From positions 15,815,131-15,879,130 of the forward strand of contig OZ034972.1 in NCBI GenBank assembly GCA_964030785.1: 64,000 nucleotides of DNA. The letters run 5' to 3'. Positions 11,088 to 63,901 of this stretch are shown in pieces. The translations under genes were made by a program, and so were the position numbers. This DNA comes from Siderastrea siderea (Eukaryota > Cnidaria > Anthozoa > Scleractinia > Rhizangiidae). Numbering within the stretch: position 1 is the stretch's first letter; every line of letters begins with the position of its first letter. The notes beneath the pieces were generated by a model. That model made no database searches. It was not told the DNA's origin and was given only the letters and a program-made list of their open reading frames with translations.

Positions 11088-13250
11088 CTTCCTGCTGAAT
11101 GTTGTATGCCTTATGTCAATAATGTTGTAAGCTGTAAAAGTGAGCCAACCTTGAAAACGTAGGTTAATTCATTCGGGGAAGGAGTTCTGTAATGTAACTT
11201 TTGAGACATTGTTTTTTCTTAATGTAATGTGCAAGTGAGACAACAGGAAATGCTGGACAAGCATCTCTGGCTTTTCTTTAATTACAGTGCTTGCAGTTAC
11301 AATGCACCAGTTAGTCAACCACTGCCAAGCAAGAGTGGTTTAAGGGTAATGGATCTTAACTTAAGCATGGATGTAAGTAAGCTCAAATATATTAAGAGCT
11401 CTAAGTATTAAACACTGAAAAACGTCACAAAATCTTCATTATTTTAAGTTGTGGCTTCACATTTAGCTGTAAGCCTTTGTAACAAAAAATTGTTCCATTT
11501 ATCTCACTTTTGTATTGTAATGGAATGTATGCTTATAGACTGTAAGTTTGTTTTGTAATCTTGTTACACATATTAGATCTGGTATGTATATCATGTTTTG
11601 AAGCTATTTAATACACGCACAAAATTATAATTATTATCAAGGTCAACATTGAGGAAATAATTTACTTGGCAGCCAAGCTTGCTCTGAAAGACCAAGCATT
11701 TACTTGCCACATAACAGATGATTGCCTCGGGAAGTGCTTTTTTAGCTTGGATGCATACCTACCAGTATTTTTATTTCCTTGCGCTGTGCAATAACTTAAA
11801 TTCCCACAAATCAGCAAGCAAAAAATGCAAATTTCATTTTTCTCGTAAGAAGTCAAGATATTTGGCAATTGCATAGACTGTCATTGGGTAAAAAATGGAT
11901 GATCAGTCCACGAATAGCATTTTTTCACATTATAAGAGCTCACAGTTACATTTATGGGCTGTTTTTCAGCAAAATATGTGAGTGAGAATTACAAATGTTT
12001 AACCAAAACCAACAATAATTTGCTGTAACTTCATGTTATTTTTCCTGATTGAGATTCTAATAAATTTACAGCAAATGGTTCACATTTTTGTTCAAAATTC
12101 TACACTTTCAAGTATGTATTTTCTCTTTTTTTAGGGGTCAAATCCATGCTTTACTTTTTGCTTTATTTCTCAGAAAATCAAGCTATTATCTATTTGAAGG
12201 CTATAAATTGTGTGGATTATGATAACTACGGAAAGTATGGAGTGTTACGCATCTAATGCTACGTCAAAAGCTGAAGAAAGATGATCTAAGATACTCAAAA
12301 GTTATGAGTTAATGAACTTATGTACAGTGTTCATGGCCAGTGTATGTTTTTTGTAACAGTACTGTTTAAACAAATCAGACTACGGAGTATGGGATTGAGT
12401 ATAACCATGACTTTCAAATTTCAACCCAACAATGTTCCCAGAGCCATCACTTGTCTGTGTTACTCACCAATAGAAAATAAGGCTGCAGGAAGGAGACTGG
12501 TATGCATCGTGTTAAGGTGACACCTGTAAACTGAAACTGAAAAGTGGCACTCTTACTCAATGTTGTATCTCTACACAAATCTTAAGTTCCCTTTTGATTA
12601 ATGTGATGTGTACAGCACAACTGAATATCTGTTTAGAACGTCTGGTCATTTATGTCGTAAGTAAATCATTTAAGGGCTCCAGGCATGAAGCACAAACATC
12701 CCTTGTGATCTTTTGACCTCAGTTACTCAGACTTGTGCTCACAGTTGTGTTCTCAAAGTTTCACAGGAACTTGCTTGCAATGGAGGCACATGCAGGGAAT
12801 GTTTCCAGTGTATCTGCTAGGATATGAATATGGTGTATTTCCTGATAAAGTCACTTGTCCACTTGTTCCGTAAGGGAAAAAGGGATGCAATTTGCTGTCG
12901 TTATTATTTGCCCAATAATATCCTTTCAATTCAGTGGAGCTAGTAGCATTTCTTACATATTTCTGTACAGCTCACAATATTTTCTTCATGTATCTATCTT
13001 GTAAAGACATAAGCCATATCGCTGTGTACACAAGTTGAATAAGGTTCAGGGAAACATGTAGAAAGCTTAAGTAAACTCAGTTTAATTTTTTAAAATAAAA
13101 TCGAGTTTTAAAACTTGAGCTCACGGCTGTTGTTTTCTGTTATGAAAAAGCGTATGCATAATGTATGAGTTTTTGTCTCTTTCCTGTGTGTATTATTTAC
13201 AAGACTTACCATACTATGCTCAGCGCTGCAGATTGAAAATTTTCCATGAA
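11088..13250 (+). other. 3' UTR and downstream region of the SLC6 gene
   Basis: No further coding exon is seen. AATAAA hexamers on the plus strand occur at 12059-12064 and 13094-13099; either could end the transcript. Open frames here are short and AT-driven. The sequence is single-copy in appearance until the repeat nest starts near 13.3 kb. Confidence 0.45.
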
Positions 13251-13294
13251 ATTGTCTTTCTCTCTGCATGCGCCCATTACAGGTGACTGACCTT

Positions 13295-15175
13295 TCATTG
13301 GGGGACTGAGGTCAATGTCGTCCCCAGAACCCGCGCGCATTTACGGTCAGCGGGATCGAAATGCCACGGACTCTTCCACAATCTCGTTCCCAGGGTTCCC
13401 AGGAGGGAGTGATGAACTTGGGCCTGGGCACAAGCGCCGGTATTGGCGAATGAAAAACCGAGGTGTCTGGCCATCGTGACGTCACATATAAATCTGCCCC
13501 GGAAATTCAAAGGAAAGTTAACAAATGGCTTCCTCGCAAATGTTTACAGTCCAGTTTCTCAAAAAGAACAGATCAAAACAATAAAAGAACGAAAGGTATG
13601 CTGCATGCTATAACATAAAAAGTACTCTTAATGCAAATTGGTCCTCAAAACAACATAACCAATTGGCGATAAGACTCAAAAGATTTCATGGACACTTTGG
13701 TCGATCGATTGAAATCGTGATCAAGATCACCTTTCAGAAGCTGTATCTCACAAACCCTAAGATGTGTCGCTTGGAGACAAAAACATAACTTTTATATGTA
13801 TAAACTCTTTCCAATTTTAGGAAAATAAAATTGCGTAACAATTTCATTAAAATGATCAGTCGCTTTAAACATCATTAAAATGTGGAGAAGAATACTTCAA
13901 CACAAAGAAATATTTACTGTGAATTCATGTGCTTGGTTCGAAGTTAATAATGGACCACAGTAATTCCTTACTTTGCTAAACTATCTTGTAAAAAACGACA
14001 AAGATGACAACATTTTGCTGGAGGCGAGGCAAAACAGCTGACAAGCCGGCTTTCCGGCCAAATTTGTGCTGATCTCTTATCGAATAATTATAAAAAACCA
14101 CAGTTTATCTAAAACGCCAACTTTCTCAGGTTACTGATGTTTAGGGTTAACAAGGCTCTCTCTTTACTAGAATGGTCCTCAGTCTGACTGTTTTAAAATT
14201 AATTAATCTTTGAAAATCAAATGACAGGACCAATTCAATTTATTTGCGAAACGGTCATCGTCAGTTGTGGATCAAGTAGACGGTCAAACTCTTTCTAAAA
14301 CACTATGCAACCTGGACAGCAAATGAATCTAGAGGAAACTGGAGGTATTGAGAATAAATCACTGAATCACTGATCCAAATGGTACTCAAATATATCCATT
14401 AGTTTTCATAAAAAAGTACAGAACCAGATCAGCGAAGACTTGTTTCCTCAGGCGCCCGCATAATTTGCGAGCTGATTCAGATTTTTATGTTGTTCTGCAA
14501 AAGTGTAGTTTACACGGGTTAAATGAGGTGGCACAAATTTACTAAGTTCGATTACTCTTTCCCTAGCAATTAAATATCACTATTCTTTCCTTATACAGAA
14601 GATGGAAGCAAATACTGTAAGAAAAGTTAACTTTTAAGTGCTAAACATACCCTTCTGGGTTCGCCTTCTATTATACTCAGCTAAACAAACGGACTGATCA
14701 TTTTTTTAGCAAATACTATACCACTTGTTTCAACTTGGGTACTTTTGTTAAACTATAGGCTAGTCCGTAGCCAAGTTTCAAGTTTCCCTGTGGTATATAA
14801 CTGAAATAAACACACTTTTTGGGACGCGGACAATAACAATTTTCCCGCATAATTCTTCGATCGCAGAGAGTAAACATGACTCTTAAAACATTATTTAAGT
14901 GTGATTTTAACGTTAAGACAAAGAGCCACTTACCTATATCGAAAAAAGGGATGACTAAAATTCCATTACCCAAGAAAACAAGCTTAGCTGAAAGCTTAAT
15001 AGCACAAAAAATACGTTTGTAGCCCGAACTCTAACATAGTTGCCAGCGCCATTTTTGAAGACTCGGCAAACTCGCGCGCTTTTCACGTCGTGACGTCACG
15101 ATGGCCAGACACCTCAAACCAGCCGAGCGGCGAGTTCATCACTCCCTCCTGCGACCCTCCTGCTCGTTCCCAGAG
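13295..15175. mobile_element. Foldback element, arms about 100 bp
   Basis: The left arm (about 13390-13492) and right arm (about 15094-15165) are inverted copies sharing AGGAGGGAGTGATGAACT and GTGTCTGGCCATCGTGACGT. The interior (13.5-15.0 kb) is AT-rich and carries no convincing frame. The left outer piece 13320-13395 also occurs inverted at about 16510-16600, showing that several related copies have been shuffled in this 6-kb nest. Confidence 0.6.
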
Positions 15176-15260
15176 GCTGCATTCCTTTTGGTCAGCATCA
15201 GGGATGCAAGACCTCTGGGATAATCAATGTCAAAATGCTGGCGAATCGAAATCTGATTGG

Positions 15261-17005
15261 CTACGATTGGCGTTCTTTACATTAGAGGTCCGGTCTCCTC
15301 TCTGAACTGAATTTTCTAACGCGAAGTGAAACAAATTTATAGGAACCGGTGCTGCCATCTTCGCGTAGACTGCGAGTAGTCTCTAATTTTGGCGATGGCG
15401 ATTGTGGGGCGGGCGAAATACACAGACGCGCGCGCGCGCGAAATTTCGCGCGCGCGCGTGTGTGTATTTCGCCCGCCCCACAATCGCCATCGCCAAAATT
15501 AGAGACTTCTCGCAGTCTAATCTTCGCGAGACTGCGAGCGGGGATAATTTTCATTTTCACGCGAGTCTCGCGTGAATGTCAATGGCGCCAAAAACAAGGG
15601 GACGTCGTAATATTTCGCGCCTTTTGTCTTTACACGACCCATAACGCATGCTCAGTTCGTAAACTGGCGATCCGTAAGCATTTACAGCAGGACGGTCTGC
15701 GTATTTATCTCCACTTAAATTGTCGCCAGTGATATTTAGAGCTTCTTCGCTATCGCTCACTTCCAGTTGCATGTTGCATCCTTCCCGCCATATCGATGAG
15801 AAGAATCTCGCGCGCTGAAGGAAGGACAATGAAAGCTATACCCAAATATGGGAAGAATACAACGGTGTCCCGGATGATAACAATAATAGAAGCGCGCGTT
15901 GCAAACTGGGTGGGTCAGATTCTTTAAGCAGATCCGTCGAGCATCGTCGAGCACAATCTCGTTCCCAGAGGCTGCATTCCTTTTGGTCAGCACCAAGGAT
16001 GCAAGACCTTAATCAATGTCAAAATGCTGGCGAATCGAAATCTGATTGGCTACTATTTTTTACCGGAAGTCTACGAGAAAGAAGTGTCAAAAAAGGAAAT
16101 AAAAATACTTAGAATGCTTTTGCTGGACGTTTTCGATCACGTCAGAGACTAGCCTGAACTTCAGCCGTCTCCTCTGGTCGCTCACTCCCGAGAGAGACGT
16201 CTGAATCAATGGGCCGCTAATGCCGTCCAGTGACGTCACGGCGAATCAATGTTAATTTATGCGAATCATTTCTGTTCCCGCGAAAAATTCAGCTTTTGTC
16301 GCCGAAGAAAGCTGGTCGGCCGCCTCCTCTTCGCTTAACGGAACAAAAACCTGAAAAACCAGAAAGAGTAGTAAAGGTAAGAACGTTTTGTGATAGCCAT
16401 CTTCTTTTACCCGAGATCTTTTGCAGGTCAATGAATTTTAAGAGTGTGTTAAACTTATAAGCTTACTAACTTGAAAAGTCTAATTGAGCAAGAAACCAAA
16501 AGGAATGCAGCCTCTGGGAACGAGATTGTGGAAGAGTCCGTGGCAAGCATTTCGATCCCGCTGACTGTAAATGCGCGCGGGCTCTGGGGACGAGTGGACT
16601 CTGCCGACTCTGCCAAGGACTCTGCCAAGCCGGGTTCGCGCGCGGTCGCCCGCGTTTCGCACCGCTGACCGTTCAGCGTTATTCGCTCTGTCCACGGGCT
16701 CTGGGATAATCAAAAACCGGATGCCACTTTTTAGGCTTCCGGTTTTTTAAAGCGTATGCTCGACAGTTTACGAACTGAGCATGCGTTATGGGTCGTGTAA
16801 AGACAAAAAAGGTGCGAAATATTACGACGTCCCCTAGTTTTTGGCGCCATTGACATTCACGCGAGACTCGCGTGAAAATGAAAATTATCCCCGCTCGCAG
16901 TCTCGCGAAGATAGCCGCACCGGTTTCTATAAATTTGTTTCACTTCGCGTTAGAAAATTCAGTTCAGAAAGGAGACCGGACCTCTAATGCAAAGAACGCC
17001 AATAC
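15261..17005. mobile_element. Foldback element with long inverted arms
   Basis: Left-arm blocks 15261-15347 and 15530-15665 reappear inverted at 16762-17005. Shared text includes GAGGTCCGGTCTCC and GACGTCGTAATATTTCGCG. The left arm is interrupted by a separate GC-rich palindrome (15358-15530) that the right arm lacks, so the palindrome is either a later insertion on the left or was lost on the right. Confidence 0.6.
15358..15530. repeat. GC-rich palindrome, about 130-170 bp
   Basis: 15378-15507 is nearly self-complementary about an AAATTT centre at 15441-15446. The arms contain CGATGGCGATTGTGGGGCGG and a CG-dinucleotide run, with only a small length difference near the centre. A weaker continuation reaches 15358 and 15530. 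Overlapping open frames on both strands here are a consequence of the symmetry and are not genes. Confidence 0.85.
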
Positions 17006-18396
17006 GAGGCGCTGAAGACTGTTGTTGTTGTTGATGGTAAAGATACCATTTGTGTACTGCCAGGTGAATATGGAAGATCTCTCAGTGACTGGCTGCCTCC
17101 ATACGTTTGTGACTGAATGTGTGCGTTTTTTAAACAACAGTGGTGAAGAGAAAATTAACTCTTTTATTGTAGTCGTATCCTCATTAAACTTTTTAAAAGA
17201 AGAACAAATATCAAGCATGAACGTTCTCAAAGGTACTGAAAACGTAGCCATTGTCGAGGAGTTTGAAGTGCCGCCGCAAATTTTATTTCACATCTTACGG
17301 CCCTTTATGCATCAGTCAATTCCAGCTGCGCCCATCCCCCCCCCCCCCGGGCAACTGCGGGGTATTTGCGTGCCTTGTCAGTCCCGGGGGTGGGGCATTA
17401 GCAAATCTGGCACGGCCCGGGGGTCGGGCATTTGCCTACCCCCGGGCTTTTGATACACACGGGGTTTCCGACTCGAAATCCAAACATGGAGGATTTTATC
17501 GCAAAGGACCAGCAGTTCGTCGCAGATTGGATCGTCCGTTAAGGACTGGACAAATTTGTGGAGGTTTTTTCGATCAAGGCACAGCTATCACTGTAGGTGG
17601 CGAGATCGGGAACGATCAACGTGAATCGACTAACGCATGCTTCTTTGAACAAGGATTTAAGCAAAATTTGGTTGCGATGATTCTTAAACTATTACGATCG
17701 ATTATTGAATTCTAAACATGTGTATAGGGATCGTCGTTTTTTACTTTTGCATATTATTAAAATATTCACAACACATGACGTTACAACAGACTTTTACAAT
17801 GTCAAGATTTTTGTGTACCAGCGAACTGTTTAAAACAAAACATTAAAGTAACAATCAACTTCATGCAGTTCATGTAGTATTGTTGTCTGCGAAGTATTAA
17901 AGTATCATCGCTTGGCATTTATTCTAACTTTATTATTATGTTAAACATCGGATAGTTCCATTACAAACAACAGAAGACTGAGAGGCAGGCTACAGAAATG
18001 AAAAATCACACATAAAAATGCTGAAAGTGGCATCATTGTGCAATAAATGAAAACTGCTGCAGTGTTGATTGGGGACGTACGATCCCGGGGGCGGGGCATT
18101 TGCCCTCTTCCTTAGTCCCCACCGCGGGGCATTTGGCAGCTAAAGTGTCCCCACCCCCGGGAATTTGCCATCCAAGAGAAAAAACATGCTAATGCCCGGG
18201 GGTTAGCCCGGGGGGGGGGGGCATGGGCGCAGTTGGAATTGACTGGTGCATTACAAAATTAACAAATTTTCAGCGACATCTGTCAGTGAAAGAAAACGAC
18301 AGTCATGGACGGGGTTCATTTAGCAGTCGAATAGTGTGTAGAACCTTTTTGTGTTTTGTAAGCTTACTAATTTGAAAAGTCTAATTGAGCAAGAAA
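16459..18396 (+). repeat. Direct repeat pair of 38 bp, 1.9 kb apart
   Basis: AAGCTTACTAACTTGAAAAG and the next 18 bases at 16459-16496 recur with one or two changes at 18359-18396. This suggests that the intervening elements, or a duplication, split or copied one ancestral site. Confidence 0.55.
17308..18250. mobile_element. MITE-like element with GC-rich ends
   Basis: The arms 17308-17350 and 18209-18250 are inverted copies (CAGTCAATTCCAGCTGCGCC followed by a C-run). Next to both arms are G/C runs in a repeating pattern around GGGGCATTTGCC. The overlapping plus-strand frames at 17022-17453 and 17251-17715 are glycine- and proline-rich because of these runs and I do not regard them as genes. 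Confidence 0.65.
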
Positions 18397-20323
18397 TCAA
18401 CCTTTAAACAAACTTGACCTTGTTTTTAGCGCGCGGCATACACGCGTAAAAATTAGCTTAAATTTTTTTACAGAGTACGACTGCTTATTTAACAAGGAAG
18501 ACACAGAGCAAATCAACTGTACTGATGCTATTAAACGGTCTTGGACAAAGTAGAGCGGTCATTTATTTGTGAAACGTACCCGAGCTGGCGTTGTGTCATG
18601 TTCGCCTCTCGACTGTGCTGGTGTTGTGTTTTCTCCACCACTACGACGGTAAATATTTTACAACGGTATAAGTTTTGTACGGAAAGCTCATATGCCGAAA
18701 TACTAAAACATTACATAGAATAAACACAAAAAATGACTTAGGTACAATTTATTGACGAGTATCACAGGTCTATAAGTAATTCAACTCAATGAATCAAGCC
18801 AAACTGAACAGCCACTTTTTAGTACAGCTAGAAACATTAAAAATCCATCACAATCAAGGATGGACGATTTCTTACACAGACAATCAAAGTTTAGAGTGAA
18901 AACAATTTAATACTAAAGAAAGACCTTTTACCTACACTCGAAGAGGTTTATCAGTCCTGCCAGCTGCAAACTTTCAAAACTTACAAATACGACAGATACG
19001 ATGTCTTGCAAAAATAAACAGGATAGCTGTTCTCGTTGTTTTTGTCATTCTGTCCGGCCGCTGCACCAGTTTTTGCACCACGCAATTCAAGAATCCAATC
19101 CACCATCACTTTTCAGCTACAGTGAGATTATCTGCTCCAGTTTAACAAAATAAGCTTAAATTCTGTCTTCTGTTCCATCAAACTCGCACATGGCTCCGCG
19201 GAGTGAACGGATTTTTAATACAAAGCCGCTAATTTTAACTTCTACGACTGCACTGGAAAGACTACCAACTTTCATCCGCTTTAGACAATGTTGAGAACAA
19301 TTTTCAAGCCATCAGTGTCCATGAAGCATGATTTAGAGCTGGAAATTAGAGGAATTATTCCAAAGTTGTACTCCTTCGACCGTCGTTTATCCTGAAGCGG
19401 GTATTCATTCAGCTTTGTTCCCTTTTTTACGTCTTGTCTAATAATAAGCGGCTCTGTATTTCGATTCTTTGTTAGTTTGCATCGCCCATTTTCTGATTTC
19501 TTTCCCACTGTCCGTCTCTGGCGTGATCGAAAACGTCCAGCAAAAACATGGCAAGACATTTTCGTCTCCTGTTTTGAAACTTCTTACTCGTAGACTTCCG
19601 GTTTATTTTTAGTAGCCAATCAGATTTCGATTCGTCAGCATTTCGACATTGATTATCCCAGAGGTCTTGGAGGTCTTGCATCCTTGGTGCTGACCAAAAG
19701 GAATGCAGCCTGTGGGAACGAGATTGGACTGAGGCGACTGAGGCGAGAAGACCTTTACTCCAGCCCCAGGCTCCTCAATTGCTCACTTGCATGACGATGA
19801 TCGACCCGAGTTTTATATGTTAGATATATGCCAGCCCTCCAGCAACCCGATGACAAAAGAAAATAGCGCCCAGTAACCCGATGTCAAAAGAAAAAAGCTC
19901 ATCTATATTTTAGACCCACAACAAACACCTGCCCAAGTCCTAAAAAAATTCAAGCCCAATTACACTCCTTGCCCCTCCTTGGGTCTAATCGACTTAGGTT
20001 CGTGAGTGTACTGAAAATTCATACACTCTTGGGACATCTCACGGTATATCACTCAAAAGCATTGCACAACTAGTATCCATACATAGCAAAAAATCGATAA
20101 CTATCCTCCAGTTAATAGAAATGACAAGCTTTGGTTGGTTAAGATAGAATGTTTATAGGATAAGGGACTGCACAATAACTATCAAGAGGAAGGAGACTGA
20201 TGCTAAATGAGTGAATTTTAGTTTTTGCCCCTCCTGAACTGTCAGAAATTGTAAACGTACGACCTCCCCCTCCAAACATGCCCATGATTCCGTGCACTCC
20301 ATCTAGACGCACCTGTGTTTAAC
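18397..20323. other. Gene-free stretch within and after the repeat nest
   Basis: No gene recognised. It holds the outer copy of the dispersed repeat at 19507-19726. Short frames are not supported by any motif. Confidence 0.4.
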
Positions 20324-20400
20324 ATAATAATAATAATGATAATAATAATAATAATAATAATAATAATAGTAATAATAATAATAATAAATTATTATTATTT
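20324..20400 (+). repeat. (AAT)n microsatellite
   Basis: An AAT/ATA trinucleotide run with a few interruptions, ending in an inverted ATT copy. It borders the TATATAGCGC repeat motif. Confidence 0.9.
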
Positions 20401-20450
20401 AATAATTTATATAGCGCTATTTACATACGCTGATCAATAGCGCTTTACAG
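20401..20450. repeat. Dispersed repeat tail with TATATAGCGC ... AGCGCTTTACA
   Basis: The motif TTATATAGCGC followed about 20 bases later by AGCGCTTTACA is a form I associate with dispersed repeats of many invertebrate genomes. It stands between two microsatellites, as such repeats often do. Confidence 0.4.
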
Positions 20451-20466
20451 GAATGATGAAAATAAA

Positions 20467-20470
<4 letters not shown>

Positions 20471-20510
<40 letters not shown>
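20471..20510 (+). repeat. (AT)n microsatellite
   Basis: About 20 uninterrupted AT dinucleotides. Confidence 0.95.
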
Positions 20511-20512
<2 letters not shown>

Positions 20513-21401
20513 TATATTACATATGTACAAAAATACCAGCTACAATTTAATAAAAACTAAAAATTAAAGACTAACTAAACAACTAAGTAAGAAAAGTATA
20601 TTAAAATTATTAATAAATAGAAAATACATTAAAATGATGACCTAAATAAAAACGTGTTAAGTTTACTTTTAAAAACGCCAAGTGTGGTGGGAACACGCAG
20701 GTCAGCCGGTGCAGCAGAATTGAAAGCCCCGTGACATTATGTTACAGGAAGGAGCGCTCCTACTGCATATTTACTTGTTGGACATCGGCGTCTGGAACAA
20801 AGAGTACTTCGTATATTTTAACTGCTTTTTTATCAAAGATTCACATTCATTCTCACATTTTCAGTAATTGTCCGGAAGTGTGTTTCTTTCACCATATATA
20901 CTGGTCCTTTTTCGCGTCTTCAAAGGAAGAATCTTTGTTTTTGTTGACCTCAAAAACGGACAAGACTTGTTTGCTTGATCTACTCCATCCCAATTGTTTG
21001 TTTGTTTGTTTTTTTGGAGCTAATTCTATCACAACGTATTGAAATTGCTGCTCAGTTAAAACATAAACACCTAGCAGAACATCAAGCCTTTCAGTAAGTA
21101 CTAATACATTTCTTATTCGTTCAGTGTACATTCAAGATTTAATAGACATCACATTCTGTCATACTTTCCAGTTTTAAGACATATTTACCTTTTCCGTACT
21201 CTGGGGACCAGAGGTACGAAAAGAGGAACAACATTGGTACGCTACCTTTCAAAACTAACAGGACGAACTTCCCAGGTTCTCTGAAGGGCTGTATAAAAGT
21301 ACCATGCGAGCAAGAGAGCTTGCTCGCTGGCTAGCATAAAAGCAGCCGGGGAACAATCTATGTCGTTCATGACAGGTTTAATTACCTTTTTCATTTTACA
21401 T
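20511..21401. other. Gene-free stretch
   Basis: No gene recognised. The plus frame at 20731-21042 and the minus frame at 20889-21131 overlap each other and carry no motif. Confidence 0.4.
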
Positions 21402-22066
21402 TCATGAAACTTTCTGGCACTGACTATTGAATTGTAAATCAACGTTTACAACAAAACTTGAAAGAGACGTTTCGACCGAAACCCCCGGCCTTCTTCTGTT
21501 TGAAAGTTGGCAAAAAAGCAACGGCTTACTTAAGGTTTCACATTTCGCGCGTGCGTGTCTGACTAACACAACAGAAGACGCGAACCCTGCGCGAGACTGC
21601 GATCATTACGTAAGCGATTTGTATATGTCTGGGATTTCTGTATGTTCGTTCCCTCAGTGCCTCCTGGACCCTCTGTGAACGCTATGCATCAAGAAAGAGC
21701 CTCTTGTGATAATCCTGCGCTTTGTCTGATAGTGGTACGGTCAAAATCCGTACTGCGGCCAAACTGATTTGCGTGCTGTGCAATTTTAGAGTTGCTTTCG
21801 CAAACGCGTACAGCTCTTGTGTGTTCTCTGATTCAAGTAACTAGAGCTCTGTTGGTTTGACCATAGTAAACAAAGTCACAGTTAAGGCAATTGACTTCGT
21901 ATACTACACGTCTGGACTGAAATGTGGTGAATTTGTGCGCAACTTGTTGAGCGGTTCAAAACCCACTTTGACTCCGGTGTTGCTAAAACTTTCAAAACGT
22001 CTTTTTCCAAGTTTTGTTGCAAACGTTGATTTACAATTCAATAGTCAGTGTCAGAAAGTTTCATGA
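21402..22066. mobile_element. MITE with about 70-bp inverted arms
   Basis: The arms 21402-21470 and 21995-22066 match as reverse complements over TGACTATTGAATTGTAAATC and their flanks. The interior starts with a CGTTTCGACCGAAACCCCC block. No coding frame. Confidence 0.75.
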
Positions 22067-22727
22067 ATGTATCGTCATATCCTGACTGCAATTTTAGTAT
22101 TTTACCTTTTTCATTTTCTTTTTCTGTTCCCTTTTCTTCGCAACTGTACTCTGAACCGAACATCCTCTCGTTATTTTTTGTTCTACCCTGCTGGCAGGTC
22201 ATATGCGTGCATCATAAGTTCAAGGGCGCGACTGCCAAAAGTTCAGCAGAAGTCAGATGTTATGGACCGTCTAAAGAATGTAAGGCAGGGGCTTGATTCA
22301 TAAAGCCTTCCCAAGTTAAGATCTGTCCTATGTCTCCTGCCTATGTATCACTGCAAAACAAAAGCCTATTGCTGAAAGATTCAAAAATCCTAAAAAACCT
22401 TCAACATTCGTTTCCTCCTTTCGGCTTACCTTTCAAACAACGTCAAGCAATATGATGATCTGTGCAATTTACCAAGCAACAACTGCAAACACGCGACCTA
22501 AAGTGAGCGACTTCGTTTGCAGCTGCAAAAAAATTTCCTTTGCTTCTTTTGTGACATAACAAAGAAGAAAAACTCGCGCATAATATTAGCCAATCAGATC
22601 CATTGTAATTGCGCTGATGTTAGCGCGTGCAGTGGTTTGAGTTTCGTTGACGCGCAATGATTCGTGGAGAACGGCTGCTAGTACTGTGGCGTGGGTTGTA
22701 ACTGAATTTAATGCTATGAGCACTAGG
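22067..22727. other. Gene-free stretch
   Basis: No gene recognised; short overlapping frames only. Confidence 0.4.
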
Positions 22728-23014
22728 GCACCACAGGTAGCCCAGATTGTATGTGTACTAGAAGTATTCACAGCACACTAAATATAAACGAACAAGTTCA
22801 AATAAAAACATACGGCAACAGGGATATTTAAAACTTATGTAAACAGCCTCCCAAGCTTCCAGGACAGTCAAGACACATCAAGCAACAACAAATAAAACGT
22901 AAGCAATATTTTATTTAGACGTTTATTTCGACTTGTTCGTTTATTGTATTTAGAGTGCTGTGAATGAGTCTTCTAGTACTGGCACATACTGACAATTTGG
23001 GCTGCCTGTGCAGG
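22728..23014. mobile_element. Short foldback element
   Basis: The arms at about 22728-22813 and 22919-23014 are diverged inverted copies (shared ATTCACAGCAC and AAACGAACAAGT) around a loop of about 105 bp. It lies just downstream of the SMC1 3' end. Confidence 0.6.
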
Positions 23015-23261
23015 CATGAGTGTGCAGAGCTGACAGCTACCCTTCGCGTCTTAACTCGCGACATTTTGCTTTTTAATTTTCGTGGATGAGACAGACAATG
23101 TGCTTTCTTTGCGGTTTGAGAATCTCAGCAGTTTCAATGGTGCTTTCGTAAATATTTTACCATTATCGGAAATTAACCGCAGTATTCTCCGTAAACACGA
23201 GCTTCCTGGCTAACGTAATTGACACGAATAAAGACAGATTACACTGGGTAACTATATATAA

Positions 23262-23267
23262 TTTATT
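23262..23267 (-). terminator. Candidate SMC1 polyadenylation signal
   Basis: AATAAA on the minus strand, 86 bases past the SMC1 stop codon. It is the nearest hexamer in the right position; transcript data would be needed to show use. Confidence 0.5.
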
Positions 23268-23352
23268 TCCTCATGGAGTTTTAAGTCTTTATGAAATTGT
23301 CCAATAGTTCAAAGTCGGTAAACAAGTCGACGACAGTGTTATCTTGTACCAG

Positions 23353-63901
<40,549 letters not shown>

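Larger units (their letters stand above)
15957..19726. mobile_element. Dispersed repeat pair in inverted orientation, about 200 bp each
   Basis: A block starting CTCGTTCCCAGAGGCTGCAT at 15957-16150 is found inverted at 19507-19726, with the sequences GATTGGCTAC and CGTTTTCGATCACG shared. Further copies of the first 40-90 bp lie at 15165-15265 and, inverted, at about 16488-16525. The pair may be the ends of one 3.8-kb element or independent insertions of the same family. Confidence 0.5.

Noticed and set aside
15282..15732. Arginine-rich frames on both strands
   Set aside because: They are mirror images caused by the palindrome, not coding.
17022..17715. Plus-strand frames of 143 and 154 codons
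   Set aside because: They run through G/C homopolymer-like repeat ends of a MITE; glycine/proline-rich translation is a by-product.
21402..21490. Hammerhead ribozyme on the minus strand near the GAAACG box
   Set aside because: The first core reads CAGAAGA instead of CTGANGA and no convincing stem III or cleavage triplet was found.
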